DNA of 64,000 nt from Enterobacter vonholyi (GCF_008364555.1 NZ_VTUC01000006.1:620001-684000), one strand, 5' to 3'; numbered from the stretch's first letter, positions 9,274 to 18,368 are shown. Notes: generated by a model from the sequence alone, not told the origin. Numbers and translations are program-made.

Positions 9274-10207
9274 CGAATGCTCCCAGACGTTTCACGAACG
9301 CCAGATAAAGAGAAATCAGCACGATGGGAACCAGCGTGAACGCGGCAGCCATCGGCATATTGCCAATTGCGCCCTGCTGGGAGTAGACCATGTTACCGAT
9401 GAAGTAGCCCGGCGGCCCCACCAGCTGCGGAACGATAAAATCCCCCAGCGTCAGGGAGAACGTGAAAATTGATCCCGCCGCAATGCCCGGAATGGCCAGC
9501 GGCAGAACAACGTAGCGAAAGGTCTGGCGCGGGCGGGCGCCGAGGTCGGCCGAGGCCTGCAGCAGCGAGGCCGGCAGGCGTTCCAGCGCTGCCTGGACGG
9601 GCAGGATCATAAACGGCAGCCAGATGTAAACGAAGACCAAAAACCGTCCCAGCCCCGAGGTGGACAAGGTGTTGCCGCCAATCGCCGGGAGCGTCAGGAG
9701 TGAGGTCAGAATCGGCTCCAGCCCGAGATGGTTGAGAAACCATTGCGCCACGCCGTCCTTCGCCAGCAGCAGCGTCCAGGCGTAGGCTTTGACGATGTAG
9801 CTCGCCCACATCGGCAGCATGACAGCGATATAGAAAAACGCTTTCCACTTGCCGCGGGTGTATCGCGCCATGTACCAGGCCATCGGGAATGCGAGGATGG
9901 CGCTGGCAATAGTCACCGCAATCGCCATCGTTAAGGTTCGCAGGATGATGTCATAGTTTGCCGGGTTGAAGAGCGCCTGAATGTTCGCCAGGGTCAGGTC
10001 CGGCGTGACCGCCATGGTGAAATCGTCAAAGGTGTAGAAACCTTGCCACAGCAGGGTCAGAAGCGATCCTAAATAGACGATGCCAAACCACATGAGCGGC
10101 GCGAGCAGAAGCAGGAACAGGCCGAGCGACGGTTTCCGCCAGAACAGCGCCGTCATTCGGCTGAAGCGGCCGTGCGAGGCGGGAGGATGCGCGACACTCA
10201 TAGACAT
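9263..10207 (-). CDS. ydcU: ABC transporter permease YdcU
   Basis: 314 residues; an N-terminal cytoplasmic tail, then about six membrane segments and the EAA motif ([14 protein letters not shown]...LP). It is the PotB-type partner of YdcV. The ATG at 10207 (MSMSVAHP) has the strong ribosome site GAGAGGTGAA and lies one base past the ydcT stop, so it is preferred over an in-frame start at 10222. It is the second permease of the polyamine-type importer. Confidence 0.94.
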   Translation of the reverse strand: MSMSVAHPPASHGRFSRMTALFWRKPSLGLFLLLLAPLMWFGIVYLGSLLTLLWQGFYTFDDFTMAVTPDLTLANIQALFNPANYDIILRTLTMAIAVTIASAILAFPMAWYMARYTRGKWKAFFYIAVMLPMWASYIVKAYAWTLLLAKDGVAQWFLNHLGLEPILTSLLTLPAIGGNTLSTSGLGRFLVFVYIWLPFMILPVQAALERLPASLLQASADLGARPRQTFRYVVLPLAIPGIAAGSIFTFSLTLGDFIVPQLVGPPGYFIGNMVYSQQGAIGNMPMAAAFTLVPIVLISLYLAFVKRLGAFDAL

Positions 10208-10208
10208 T

Positions 10209-11222
10209 TCACCTCTCCTCATGCAGGCGAATCATCGCCTCGCGTGACCACGACGCCATCACCGCCTGCCCCGGCGCAATGCCGCTCAGCGGCGAGGTTT
10301 CACTGAGATTGGCCTGGCTCACCAGCAGTTTGGCGCCATCGGCAAGCTTCAGCTCCAGCCGCGTGGCCGCCCCCTGGTACTGAACGGCCTGCACGATGCC
10401 CTGAACCTGAACGTCTCCGCCCTCGTTAAGACGGATATGTTCCGGACGCAGGGAATAGCTGCCTTCCATGCCGCAAATTTTGTGCGCTAGTCCTGCATCA
10501 AAGACGTTGGAAGTGCCCACAAAACTCGCGACAAACGGCGTGCGCGGACGCATGTAGAGATCGCGCGGGGTATCCACCTGCTCGATCCGCCCGTTATTAA
10601 ACACCGCCACCCGGTCTGACATTGAAAGGGCTTCACCCTGATCGTGGGTGACAAAAATGAAGGTAATACCGAGTTCCTGCTGAAGTTTCTTCAGCTCGAA
10701 CTGCATCTGTTCACGCAGTTTGAGATCGAGCGCACCTAAGGGCTCGTCCAGCAGCAGGACGCGCGGCTCATTGACCAGCGCGCGGGCGATGGCGACACGC
10801 TGCCGCTGGCCGCCGGAAAGTTGCGAAGGTTTGCGGGCAACGGCAAAGCTCAGGCCCACTTTTTCCAGGGCATCACGGGCCTGCGCATGGCGTTTTTTCT
10901 TGTCGATGCCTTTGACCATCAGCCCGTAGGCGACATTGTCGAGGATCGACATATGCGGGAACAGCGCATAATCCTGAAACACGGTGTTCACGTCCCGCTC
11001 CCAGGGGGGCAGTTCGCTCGCTTCTTTACCGAAGATAGAAATCGTCCCGCCTGACAGCTGTTCAAAACCGGCTATCAGGCGCAGGCAGGTGGTTTTGCCG
11101 GAGCCCGAAGGCCCCAGCATGGAGAAAAACTCTCCGTCACGAATCGCAATGGTGACCCCATCCACCGCCCGTACGTCGCCGTACAGACGGGAAACATTGT
11201 TAAACTCTACCGCGTACGTCAT
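10209..11222 (-). CDS. ydcT: ABC transporter ATP-binding protein YdcT
   Basis: 337 residues. Walker A GPSGSGKTT starts at residue 37, followed by the Q-loop (FQDYALFP), signature LSGGQRQR, Walker B LLLDEPLGALD, H-loop THDQ and a C-terminal TOBE-type domain. This is the PotA/spermidine type ATPase that would power the YdcUV permeases at the inner face of the membrane. It follows ydcS by 17 bases. All catalytic motifs look intact. Confidence 0.95.
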   Translation of the reverse strand: MTYAVEFNNVSRLYGDVRAVDGVTIAIRDGEFFSMLGPSGSGKTTCLRLIAGFEQLSGGTISIFGKEASELPPWERDVNTVFQDYALFPHMSILDNVAYGLMVKGIDKKKRHAQARDALEKVGLSFAVARKPSQLSGGQRQRVAIARALVNEPRVLLLDEPLGALDLKLREQMQFELKKLQQELGITFIFVTHDQGEALSMSDRVAVFNNGRIEQVDTPRDLYMRPRTPFVASFVGTSNVFDAGLAHKICGMEGSYSLRPEHIRLNEGGDVQVQGIVQAVQYQGAATRLELKLADGAKLLVSQANLSETSPLSGIAPGQAVMASWSREAMIRLHEER

Positions 11223-11239
11223 GTTCTGCTCCCGGGCAA

Positions 11240-12385
11240 TTAACGACCGCCCATGATGGCGATGTAATCCTGCGTCCAGCGGCTGTAAGGGACAAACTTG
11301 CCGCCTTCGGCGATGGGGGTTTTCCAGAACATGATTTTGTCGAACTCGTTATAACCGTTTGTTTCACAGCCTTTATCGCCCAGCAGCGTGCTGGCTTTAC
11401 ACCCTTCCGGCACCACGGGCAGGGAGCCAAACCATGCTGCCAGATCGCCCTGCACTTTCGGCGTCAGAGACCAGTTCATCCACTTGTAGGCGCACATCGG
11501 GTGTTTTGCCTGCGCGTGCAGCATGGTGGTATCCGCCCAGCCTGTCACCCCCTCTTTCGGGAAGACGGTTGCAATAGGCTGGTTCTCGGCCTTCAGGGCA
11601 TTTGCCTGATACGGCCAGGCGCTGGAGGCCACGACGCCTTCGTTTTTGAAGTCGCTCATCTGGACGGTGGTGTCGTGCCAGTAGCGGTGAATCAGAGCAT
11701 GCTGGTCGCGAAGCACCTTAAGCACGGCGGCATACTGTGCTTCGGTGAGCTGGTACGGGTCTTTAATACCCAGCTGCGGCTGCGTGGCTTTGACGAACAG
11801 CGCGGCATCCGCGATGTAAATCGGGCCGTCATACGCCTGCACGCGTCCCTGATTGGTTTTCCCGTCCGGCAGATCCTGTTTGGTAAAGACCACGCTCCAG
11901 CTGTCCGGCGGCGTCGGGAAGGTTTTGGTGTTGTACATCAGCAAGTTTGGCCCCCACTGGTACGGCGTGCCGTAGACTTTCCCGCCGACGTTAAACCATT
12001 CCCCTTTCACAATCCGTTCGTCGAGGGTTTTCCAGTTGGGGATAAGATCGGGGTTAATCGGCTGGACGCGTTTGCCCATGATCAGGCGCAGGGAAGCGTC
12101 ACCTGAGGCGGTGACCAGGTCATATCCCCCTTTCGCCATCAGGCTGACCATTTCATCCGACGTGGCCGCCGTTTTGACGTTCACCGCACACCCGGTCTCT
12201 TTTTCAAACTGGGTGACCCAGTCGTAGTTTTTATCCGTCTGTCCGCGTTCGATGTATCCCGGCCAGGCGATAATATCCAGTCGACCTTCCCCGTCGCCGA
12301 TGGCCTTTGGTGGTTCTGCGGCTTGCGCTGTCATGATAGTCATGCCGAGCGCGCACAGGCTGCTGCGGGCAAATTTTTTGCTCAT
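11240..12385 (-). CDS. ydcS: periplasmic polyamine-type binding protein YdcS
   Basis: 381 residues with an N-terminal signal peptide probably cleaved after AQA. It is a PotD/PotF-like solute-binding protein (IIAWPGY, DLVTASGDAS, YQWGPNLLMYN) and first gene of ydcSTUV-patD. The E. coli orthologue has also been reported to have polyhydroxybutyrate synthase activity, which cannot be judged here. The start has AGGAG seven bases upstream. The 271-base gap to ydcR should hold the operon promoter; I see two interlocked inverted repeats there but no clear promoter. Confidence 0.94.
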   Translation of the reverse strand: MSKKFARSSLCALGMTIMTAQAAEPPKAIGDGEGRLDIIAWPGYIERGQTDKNYDWVTQFEKETGCAVNVKTAATSDEMVSLMAKGGYDLVTASGDASLRLIMGKRVQPINPDLIPNWKTLDERIVKGEWFNVGGKVYGTPYQWGPNLLMYNTKTFPTPPDSWSVVFTKQDLPDGKTNQGRVQAYDGPIYIADAALFVKATQPQLGIKDPYQLTEAQYAAVLKVLRDQHALIHRYWHDTTVQMSDFKNEGVVASSAWPYQANALKAENQPIATVFPKEGVTGWADTTMLHAQAKHPMCAYKWMNWSLTPKVQGDLAAWFGSLPVVPEGCKASTLLGDKGCETNGYNEFDKIMFWKTPIAEGGKFVPYSRWTQDYIAIMGGR

Positions 12386-12656
12386 AAGGGTTACTCCTGT
12401 CGCAATGAAATTTAGCGGCAGCCGTGCCGTAAAAATATCTCCCTTATTAAACGTAGACCGCGCGAATGCGCCGCACCGTTCGGCTTAAGGAAATTTCATC
12501 AAGGTGTGACCGAGGGCGCATTCCCCGTTAACTGGATTATAGACAAGGAGTTAGCCGCGAGAGACGGTATGCAGATTTCCTATGACAGGGCACCGCGAAA
12601 TATTCACAGTGCCGTCATCAGGATAAGAAATGAATATTTAAAAAACGAAAAAAGGA

Positions 12657-14066
12657 TTATTCCAGCATCGTGCTAATTAATTTGCCTAACTGAATGACCG
12701 CCTGCTCTTCTCGCTCTCCCCAGGCCCACGACGTATTAAAACGGAAGAACGGCGTCCATGCGTCAGAAGTGGAAAACATCTTTCCGGGGGCAATGCTGAT
12801 GTGATGCGTTAGGGCTTTTTCGCTCAGCAGCCCCGCGTCCAGATGCGCCGGAAGCTCCAGCCATAAAAAGTAACCGCTGTCGTTATGATGGATTTTGACG
12901 CCGGCAGGCATATGGCGCAAAAGGGACTGCCAGGCCTGCTGCTTTCGCTCGGCGAGCGTACGCCGCAGGCGGCGCAGATGGGCGTCGTAGCGTTTCGTCG
13001 CCAGGTAATCAACCAGCGCCAGCTGCACAGGTGAGCTTGTGGAGAGCGTGCTCATCAGCTGCAGCTGCTGAATACGTCGCGCGTGTTTTCCTGCCGCAAC
13101 CCAGCCGATGCGAAAACCGGCCACCAGACATTTTGAAAAGGACGAGCAGTGCAGCGTCATATCCTGACGATCCCATGCTTTCGCCGGAAGCGGTTTTTCG
13201 CGCCCAAAATAGAGCTCGCTGTAGACGTCGTCTTCAATCAGAGGAACGTTGTGCTGCGTTAACAGGGCGACAAGCTGCGCTTTTTTCTCCGCGCTCAGCG
13301 TGAAGCCAAGCGGGTTCTGACTGTTGGTCATTATCCAGCAGGCTTTAACCGGATACTCCTTCAGCGCCTGTTCAAGGGCATTCAGGTCAATCCCTTCGCG
13401 GACGTCCGTCGCAATCGACAACGCTTTAAGCTTCAGGCGTTCCAGGGCCTGCAGCGCGCCGTAAAAACAGGGGTTTTCGACTATCACCCAGTCGCCCGGC
13501 TCGGTCACCGCCTGCAGGCTGAGATTGAGCGCTTCAAGGGCGCCTGCGGTGATCACGATCTCTTCCGGGGAGATGTTCATCCCCTGCTGCGCGTAGCGGC
13601 GGGCAATGGCGTGGCGGAGATCGACGTTACCCGGCGGCAGGTTCTCAATCACGCTCATCGCCGTCGCGGTTTTGCTGACGTTCGCCAGCGATCGGTTGAG
13701 CTGCTGCAGCGGGAAAAGCCGTGGGTCGGGAAAAGCGGAGGCAAAAGGGACAACGGACGGGTCGCGGCTAGCCTGTAAGACGTCGAAGATGTAGGTGTTA
13801 ATATCCACTACTTCGTCACGCATCACCTGGGCAGGCGGAGCAGGCTGATGTGCGGTCGGGCGCGAGGCAACGTAATAGCCCGACTGCGGTCTGGCGACAA
13901 TGCGCCCCTGACTTTCCAGCATCTGATACGCGTGGCCAACGGTCATAAAACTCATGCCGCTGCTCGCCACCTGCTCTCGCAAAGAAGGCAGCTTATCGCC
14001 CGGCAGCCATACGCCAAGCTCTATCTGCGAGATAATTTGTTGCGCCAGACGCTGGTATTTTTTCAT
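12657..14066 (-). CDS. ydcR: MocR-type PLP-dependent transcriptional regulator YdcR
   Basis: 469 residues: an N-terminal GntR winged helix (about 1-70, including LPSLREQVASSGMSF), a linker, and a class I aminotransferase-like domain with the PLP-lysine motif SSFSKCLVAGFRIGW and NSQNPLGFT. MocR proteins sense an amine or amino acid through PLP. It lies upstream of, and in the same direction as, ydcS, as in E. coli, and probably controls the ydcS operon. A seven-base inverted repeat upstream of its own start is a candidate operator. Confidence 0.94.
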   Translation of the reverse strand: MKKYQRLAQQIISQIELGVWLPGDKLPSLREQVASSGMSFMTVGHAYQMLESQGRIVARPQSGYYVASRPTAHQPAPPAQVMRDEVVDINTYIFDVLQASRDPSVVPFASAFPDPRLFPLQQLNRSLANVSKTATAMSVIENLPPGNVDLRHAIARRYAQQGMNISPEEIVITAGALEALNLSLQAVTEPGDWVIVENPCFYGALQALERLKLKALSIATDVREGIDLNALEQALKEYPVKACWIMTNSQNPLGFTLSAEKKAQLVALLTQHNVPLIEDDVYSELYFGREKPLPAKAWDRQDMTLHCSSFSKCLVAGFRIGWVAAGKHARRIQQLQLMSTLSTSSPVQLALVDYLATKRYDAHLRRLRRTLAERKQQAWQSLLRHMPAGVKIHHNDSGYFLWLELPAHLDAGLLSEKALTHHISIAPGKMFSTSDAWTPFFRFNTSWAWGEREEQAVIQLGKLISTMLE

Positions 14067-14081
14067 CAGATTCTCCTTGTG

Positions 14082-14100
14082 GCTGATAGTGTATATCAGC
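14082..14100. promoter_or_regulatory. inverted repeat upstream of ydcR, candidate operator
   Basis: GCTGATA-GTGTA-TATCAGC is a perfect seven-base inverted repeat with a five-base centre. It ends 16 bases upstream of the ydcR ATG, just before the ribosome site (AAGGAGAA), a position suited to autoregulation. Confidence 0.4.
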
Positions 14101-14148
14101 AGGAGAAAAAGAGAAGATTTAGCTAACTGTTATAGTTCGGGAAACGAA

Positions 14149-14337
14149 TTACTTACGGTACTCGGTAACGTGGCTTTGCGCCTGACGCGCAGCGGCCAGG
14201 TGATCGAGCGTTATCATCGACGATTTGCAAAAGATGCATTTCGCGCCGAGTGGGTTTTTCTCAGACACATCAAAGACTGAGGTACGGTACTGCGAGCCAT
14301 GACAGCATGGGCAGCGGAAATGGATATAAGAAGTCAT
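14149..14337 (-). CDS. YmcF/YnfQ (YnfU-like) small zinc-ribbon cold-shock protein
   Basis: A 62-residue protein with two Cys pairs, CPCC near residue 9 and CIFC near residue 39, spaced like a small zinc ribbon. The start (HFRCPCCHGSQYRTS) and the middle (NPLGAKCIFCKSSMIT) closely match E. coli YmcF and YnfQ, which are made during cold shock. In E. coli those genes precede cspG and cspB; here no csp gene follows. The gene has AGGAG before its ATG and a leader with cspA-type cold elements. The function of the family is unknown. Confidence 0.85.
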   Translation of the reverse strand: MTSYIHFRCPCCHGSQYRTSVFDVSEKNPLGAKCIFCKSSMITLDHLAAARQAQSHVTEYRK

Positions 14338-14490
14338 AGGATTCTCCTGTAAACGTAAAAACGTAAATTACTAATGGGCCGATTGGGCATAATGGTTTTA
14401 AACAAAACGAATCGGAATGTAGATAAAGACCCAAGAGAGGCTGCGGAGAGGCACAACGTGATGAGAACTGCTTTATAAAACTACGTCAGA
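14338..14490 (-). promoter_or_regulatory. cspA-like cold-shock 5' leader
   Basis: On the minus strand TGACGTA (14488-14482) is followed six bases later by TAAAGCAGT (14475-14467). The E. coli cspA leader has the same two blocks, the cold box TGACGTACAGA and TAAAGCAGT, eight bases apart, at the 5' end of a ~159-base leader. Here the cold box is 151 bases from the ATG of the zinc-ribbon gene. AT-rich -10-like sequence lies just upstream (14490-14500). The leader assignment is inferred from this match. Confidence 0.6.
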
Positions 14491-14638
14491 TATTTATTTG
14501 GACTCAAAACCAGAAGACCATTAACGCACGGCGCTGACGACAAAGCAAGCAGTTTTATGCGTAAAATTCATAAAAACAGTGTTTTTATTCCTCATCCGAG
14601 AAGTATATCAGATGGCTAAAGCATGAGTATTATGCCAA

Positions 14639-14703
14639 CTGTTATGGTTAAAAATCACTTTTCTGAGTCTGATAGTGAGATCTTCGCCCCTATACCATAA
14701 CAG
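14639..14703. promoter_or_regulatory. ten-base inverted repeat upstream of cioA
   Basis: CTGTTATGGT (14639-14648) and ACCATAACAG (14694-14703) are perfect inverted copies 45 bases apart, the second 26 bases upstream of the cioA ATG. They could be paired operators or the arms of a leader hairpin. No regulator can be named. Confidence 0.35.
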
Positions 14704-14729
14704 CACACCGTTTGACATTGAGGCTGTGC

Positions 14730-16130
14730 ATGTTTGGTTTAGATGCGTTTCACCTTGCACGGATACAGTTTGCCTTTACCGTATCCTTTCACATTATTTT
14801 CCCGGCCATTACCATCGGTCTTGCAAGCTATCTTGCCGTGCTCGAAGGGTTGTGGCTGAAAACAAAAAATCCGGTCTGGCGATCGCTGTACCATTTCTGG
14901 TCGAAGATTTTTGCCGTCAACTTTGGCATGGGCGTGGTGTCCGGGCTGGTGATGGCCTACCAGTTTGGCACCAACTGGAGCGGCTTTTCGCAATTTGCGG
15001 GCAGTATTACCGGCCCGCTTCTGACCTATGAAGTGCTTACCGCCTTCTTCCTCGAAGCCGGGTTCCTCGGCGTAATGCTGTTCGGCTGGAACAAGGTCGG
15101 ACCGGGTTTGCACTTTTTCTCCACCTGCATGGTGGCGCTGGGGACCATTATCTCTACCTTCTGGATCCTCTCTTCAAACAGCTGGATGCAGACCCCGCAG
15201 GGCTATGAGATCGTCAACGGTCAGGTGGTGCCGGTGGACTGGCTCGCGGTGGTGTTTAACCCCTCCTTCCCTTACCGCCTGCTGCATATGTCGATAGCCG
15301 CGTTCCTGAGCAGCGCCCTGTTTGTGGGCGCCTCCGCGGCATGGCATCTGCTGCGCGGGAATAATACTCCCGCCATCCGGGCGATGTTTTCGATGGCGTT
15401 GTGGATGACGCTGATTGTCGCCCCCATCCAGGCCATGGTTGGCGATATGCACGGATTGAACACCTTAAAGCACCAGCCCGCCAAGATTGCCGCGATTGAA
15501 GGACATTGGGAAAATCCGCCGGGTGAGCCTACCCCGCTGCTGCTGTTTGGCTGGCCGGATATGGAGCAGGAGCGCACCCGCTTTGGGCTGGAGATCCCGG
15601 CGCTGGGGAGTCTCATCCTGACGCACAGTCTGGATAAACAGGTTCCGGCGCTGAAAGAGTTTCCAAAGGAAGAACGCCCGAATTCCACCATCGTCTTCTG
15701 GTCGTTCCGCATTATGGCGGGTCTGGGCATGCTGATGCTGCTTCTTGGGGTAACTGCACTCTGGCTGCGATATAAAAAGCGCGTTTATTCGTCGCGCCCC
15801 TTCCTGTGGTTTGCGCTGTTGATGGGGCCATCGGGGCTGATTGCCATTCTGGCCGGGTGGATCACCACCGAAGTGGGCCGCCAGCCTTGGGTGGTCTATG
15901 GGCTCCAGCGAACGAAGGATGCGGTTTCTGCCCATGGTGATTTGCACATGAGCGTGAGCCTGCTGGCCTTCTTCGTCGTCTATACCTCGGTATTCGGCGT
16001 GGGTTACAGCTATATGGTGCGCCTCATCCGAAAAGGCCCGCAGCCGCATGAATCTTTCGCCACCGAGTCCGACGGACGTCCGGCGCGCCCGCTTTCTGCC
16101 GTCACAACTGAACATAAGGAGCAGCCATAA
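14730..16130 (+). CDS. cioA: cytochrome bd-type (CIO-like) ubiquinol oxidase subunit I
   Basis: 466 residues with about nine membrane helices. It resembles CydA/CioA but has the short quinol loop typical of cyanide-insensitive oxidases, and differs clearly from the E. coli CydA sequence. Likely haem ligands are His21 (SFHIIF), a His in YRLLHMS and a Met in DLHMS; the haem-region motif GRQPW is present. It would oxidise quinol and reduce oxygen at the inner membrane. The ATG at 14730 has GAGG six bases upstream; a TTG at 14712 is less likely. First gene of a three-gene operon. Confidence 0.92.
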   Translation: MFGLDAFHLARIQFAFTVSFHIIFPAITIGLASYLAVLEGLWLKTKNPVWRSLYHFWSKIFAVNFGMGVVSGLVMAYQFGTNWSGFSQFAGSITGPLLTYEVLTAFFLEAGFLGVMLFGWNKVGPGLHFFSTCMVALGTIISTFWILSSNSWMQTPQGYEIVNGQVVPVDWLAVVFNPSFPYRLLHMSIAAFLSSALFVGASAAWHLLRGNNTPAIRAMFSMALWMTLIVAPIQAMVGDMHGLNTLKHQPAKIAAIEGHWENPPGEPTPLLLFGWPDMEQERTRFGLEIPALGSLILTHSLDKQVPALKEFPKEERPNSTIVFWSFRIMAGLGMLMLLLGVTALWLRYKKRVYSSRPFLWFALLMGPSGLIAILAGWITTEVGRQPWVVYGLQRTKDAVSAHGDLHMSVSLLAFFVVYTSVFGVGYSYMVRLIRKGPQPHESFATESDGRPARPLSAVTTEHKEQP

Positions 16131-17140
16131 TGGGTATTGATCTTTCCATTATCTGGTTTGTGATCATCGTTTTCGCCACGCTGATGTATATCGTCATGGA
16201 CGGTTTTGATCTGGGAATTGGCATTCTGTTCCCGGCCACGCAGAACGCCGACGATCGCGACGTAATGGTCAACAGCGTCGCGCCGGTCTGGGACGGAAAT
16301 GAAACCTGGCTGGTGCTTGGCGGCGCTGCGCTGTTCGGCGCATTCCCGCTTGCCTACGCGGTGATCGTGGATGCCCTCACCATTCCGCTGACATTAATGC
16401 TGATCGGACTTATTTTCCGCGGGGTGGCATTTGAATTTCGTTTTAAGGCCACCCCGGCGCACCGTCCTTTCTGGGATAAGGCGTTCATAGGTGGTTCAAT
16501 TCTGGCGACGTTTACCCAGGGCGTGACGGTAGGCGCCGTCATTAACGGCTTTACCGTCACCGGCCGGGCCTATACCGGCGGCCCCTTTGACTGGTTTACC
16601 GCGTTCAACCTGTTTTGTGGCGCCGGGCTGGTGGTAGCTTATGCGCTGTTAGGCTCGACCTGGCTGGTGATGAAAAGCGAAAATGCGCTGCAGCAGCGGA
16701 TGCGCGAGGTATCTAAAACGCTGTTAATCGTGCTGCTGGCGTTTATTGCCGCCATTAGCCTCTGGACGCCGCTGGCGCAACCGGCCATCGCCGCGCGCTG
16801 GTTTACGGTGCCGAATCTGTTTTATCTGCTGCCGGTTCCTGCTCTGGTGGTGATTTTTAGCCTGTACCAGTGGCGCTGCCTGAATAATCCCGCCAGCCAT
16901 AGCCGTCCGTTTATTCTGACATTGGGGCTGGTATTCCTCGGCTTTAGCGGACTTGGGATCAGCATCTGGCCGCATATTATTCCACCGTCGATTACCCTGT
17001 GGCAGGCCGCCGCACCGACGCAAAGCCAGGGCTTTATGCTGGTCGGCGCGCTGTTGATCATTCCCGTTATTCTGGTCTACACCTTCTGGAGTTATTACGT
17101 ATTTCGCGGCAAAGTTCAGCATGGGGAGGGTTATCACTGA
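16130..17140 (+). CDS. cioB: cytochrome bd-type (CIO-like) ubiquinol oxidase subunit II
   Basis: 336 residues, CydB family, with about eight or nine membrane helices and the conserved start IVMDGFDLGIG. The WDGNETWLVLGG segment is typical of subunit II. The ATG overlaps the cioA stop (TAATG), so translation is coupled. Subunit II packs against subunit I and stabilises the haem sites. The gene is followed with another stop/start overlap by a small third subunit. Confidence 0.93.
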   Translation: MGIDLSIIWFVIIVFATLMYIVMDGFDLGIGILFPATQNADDRDVMVNSVAPVWDGNETWLVLGGAALFGAFPLAYAVIVDALTIPLTLMLIGLIFRGVAFEFRFKATPAHRPFWDKAFIGGSILATFTQGVTVGAVINGFTVTGRAYTGGPFDWFTAFNLFCGAGLVVAYALLGSTWLVMKSENALQQRMREVSKTLLIVLLAFIAAISLWTPLAQPAIAARWFTVPNLFYLLPVPALVVIFSLYQWRCLNNPASHSRPFILTLGLVFLGFSGLGISIWPHIIPPSITLWQAAAPTQSQGFMLVGALLIIPVILVYTFWSYYVFRGKVQHGEGYH

Positions 17141-17268
17141 TGCAACAACCGGTCTGGAAAAGATTACTGTGGCTGGCCATTATCTGGGGCGGCAGCGTAC
17201 TGGCGTTGGCTGCTGTCAGCATGCTCTTCCGTATGCTGATGACGGCTGCAGGGTTTAAATCGCATTAA
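17140..17268 (+). CDS. DUF2474 family small membrane subunit of bd oxidase
   Basis: A 42-residue protein with one hydrophobic helix (WLAIIWGGSVLALAAVSMLF) after a basic start (VWKRLLW). DUF2474 proteins occur next to cioAB-type genes and are thought to be the counterpart of CydX, the small helix required by cytochrome bd. The start overlaps the cioB stop (TGATG), which supports a subunit role. Confidence 0.85.
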   Translation: MQQPVWKRLLWLAIIWGGSVLALAAVSMLFRMLMTAAGFKSH

Positions 17269-17277
17269 CATCATTCC

Positions 17278-17297
17278 GGGCAACCGCTGCGTTGCCC
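17278..17297 (+). terminator. hairpin 3' of the oxidase operon
   Basis: GGGCAAC / GTTGCCC with loop CGCTGC, nine bases after the DUF2474 stop, followed by TGTTCCCCC. The stem is good but the T tract is weak. Confidence 0.55.
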
Positions 17298-17392
17298 TGT
17301 TCCCCCGCACTTTCAGATAAACCCCATTAACGCGCGACAGCGTATCGTTACACTGGAAAAAGAATCACAGTGTTTATAGTTTGAGAAGAAAA

Positions 17393-17830
17393 ATGAAAAA
17401 GCTCATCGCGTTAAGTGTTATCAGTCTTGTTCTTACCGGCTGCGTTAACCCGGGTAAAGCCTCCGTTCAGCCGGAGCAACTTCAGAATCACCGCTTCGTG
17501 CTGGAAAACGTGAACGGTAAGGCCGTGAAGACCTCGACAACGCAACCTGAGCTCAGTTTTAGTGCGCTGCCAGACATCAGCCTGGTGAATAACATCAGCG
17601 TTTCCGGCCAGATGTGTAACCGCTTCAACGGACAGGGGAAATTGTCCGAAGGCGAGCTTAAGGTTAAAACGCTGGCCATGACGCGCAAGCTCTGTACTGA
17701 AAAGCAGCTGAATGAGCTGGATCAGGCCATCGGCGACATGCTGCGCAAAGGGGCGCAGGTCGACCTGACTGAAGACCAGTTAACGCTGGCGACAGCCGAT
17801 AAAACGCTGATGTTTAAGCGTGTAGAATAA
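17393..17830 (+). CDS. hslJ: heat-shock lipoprotein HslJ (META domain)
   Basis: 145 residues. A lipoprotein signal peptide ends in LVLTGC, so the mature protein should be anchored in the outer membrane. The rest is a META domain (FVLENVNGK, a CNRFNG turn and a second Cys in RKLC). E. coli HslJ is heat induced and linked to novobiocin resistance. The ATG at 17393 is preferred over a TTG at 17381, which would spoil the signal peptide. It is a single gene, convergent with ydbJ with no spare bases between. Confidence 0.93.
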   Translation: MKKLIALSVISLVLTGCVNPGKASVQPEQLQNHRFVLENVNGKAVKTSTTQPELSFSALPDISLVNNISVSGQMCNRFNGQGKLSEGELKVKTLAMTRKLCTEKQLNELDQAIGDMLRKGAQVDLTEDQLTLATADKTLMFKRVE

Positions 17831-18097
17831 TCAGTAGTTACCGCAGCTTCCAACGGCAAGCGACTGTTCGCTACAGCGTTTGCCGTTTGGCAAGGCGCAC
17901 ATCCCAATAGCAGAACCATCAAGCTGGCGAGCGACAGACAGCGAACCGCCAATCATTGCGCAGTTAGCCTGACCAGAGCTGGACATCGCCGCTTTCATTC
18001 CCGGCGCCACGTGGGCTGCCGTTGCCTGCTGAACGGGTTCACTGCTACATGCCGACAACAATAATGCGGCACACCCTACCAAAAACGCTGAGCGCAT
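17831..18097 (-). CDS. ydbJ: DUF333 lipoprotein YdbJ
   Basis: 88 residues with a lipoprotein signal (AALLLSACS), then a small DUF333 domain carrying paired Cys residues (ANCAMIGG, GMCALPNG, KRCSEQ, GSCGNY). The strong ribosome site GGGGGAG precedes the ATG at 18097; longer in-frame starts add an unlikely 40-residue tail. The gene sits beside hslJ as in E. coli. The DUF333 function is unknown; the Cys content fits a periplasmic, disulfide-bonded protein. Confidence 0.88.
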   Translation of the reverse strand: MRSAFLVGCAALLLSACSSEPVQQATAAHVAPGMKAAMSSSGQANCAMIGGSLSVARQLDGSAIGMCALPNGKRCSEQSLAVGSCGNY

Positions 18098-18368
18098 GCT
18101 TTCTCCCCCATAAATGATGCGAAACCTATGCATAATAGGCATCACAGCCCATGTCGTCGAGAGCGAAAGTGCGTATTTATGCGCTCCGGAAACAATTTCT
18201 CGCAATTTTTTCGCCAAAAGTTTGATCTACTCATTGATGGCGAGAATACCAAGGACACAAAAGCGAAAATCGTAAAATCCCCCGTTTGCTAGAATACACA
18301 GATAATATTCAGGGTTTGTTGCCGTAATACAGACCCCTATTTTTTGCGCAATGTAAGGGTGTTGTCCT

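Noticed and set aside
11501-12106. 201-codon plus-strand ORF inside ydcS
   Set aside because: Antisense to an intact binding-protein gene with a signal peptide; no family resemblance.
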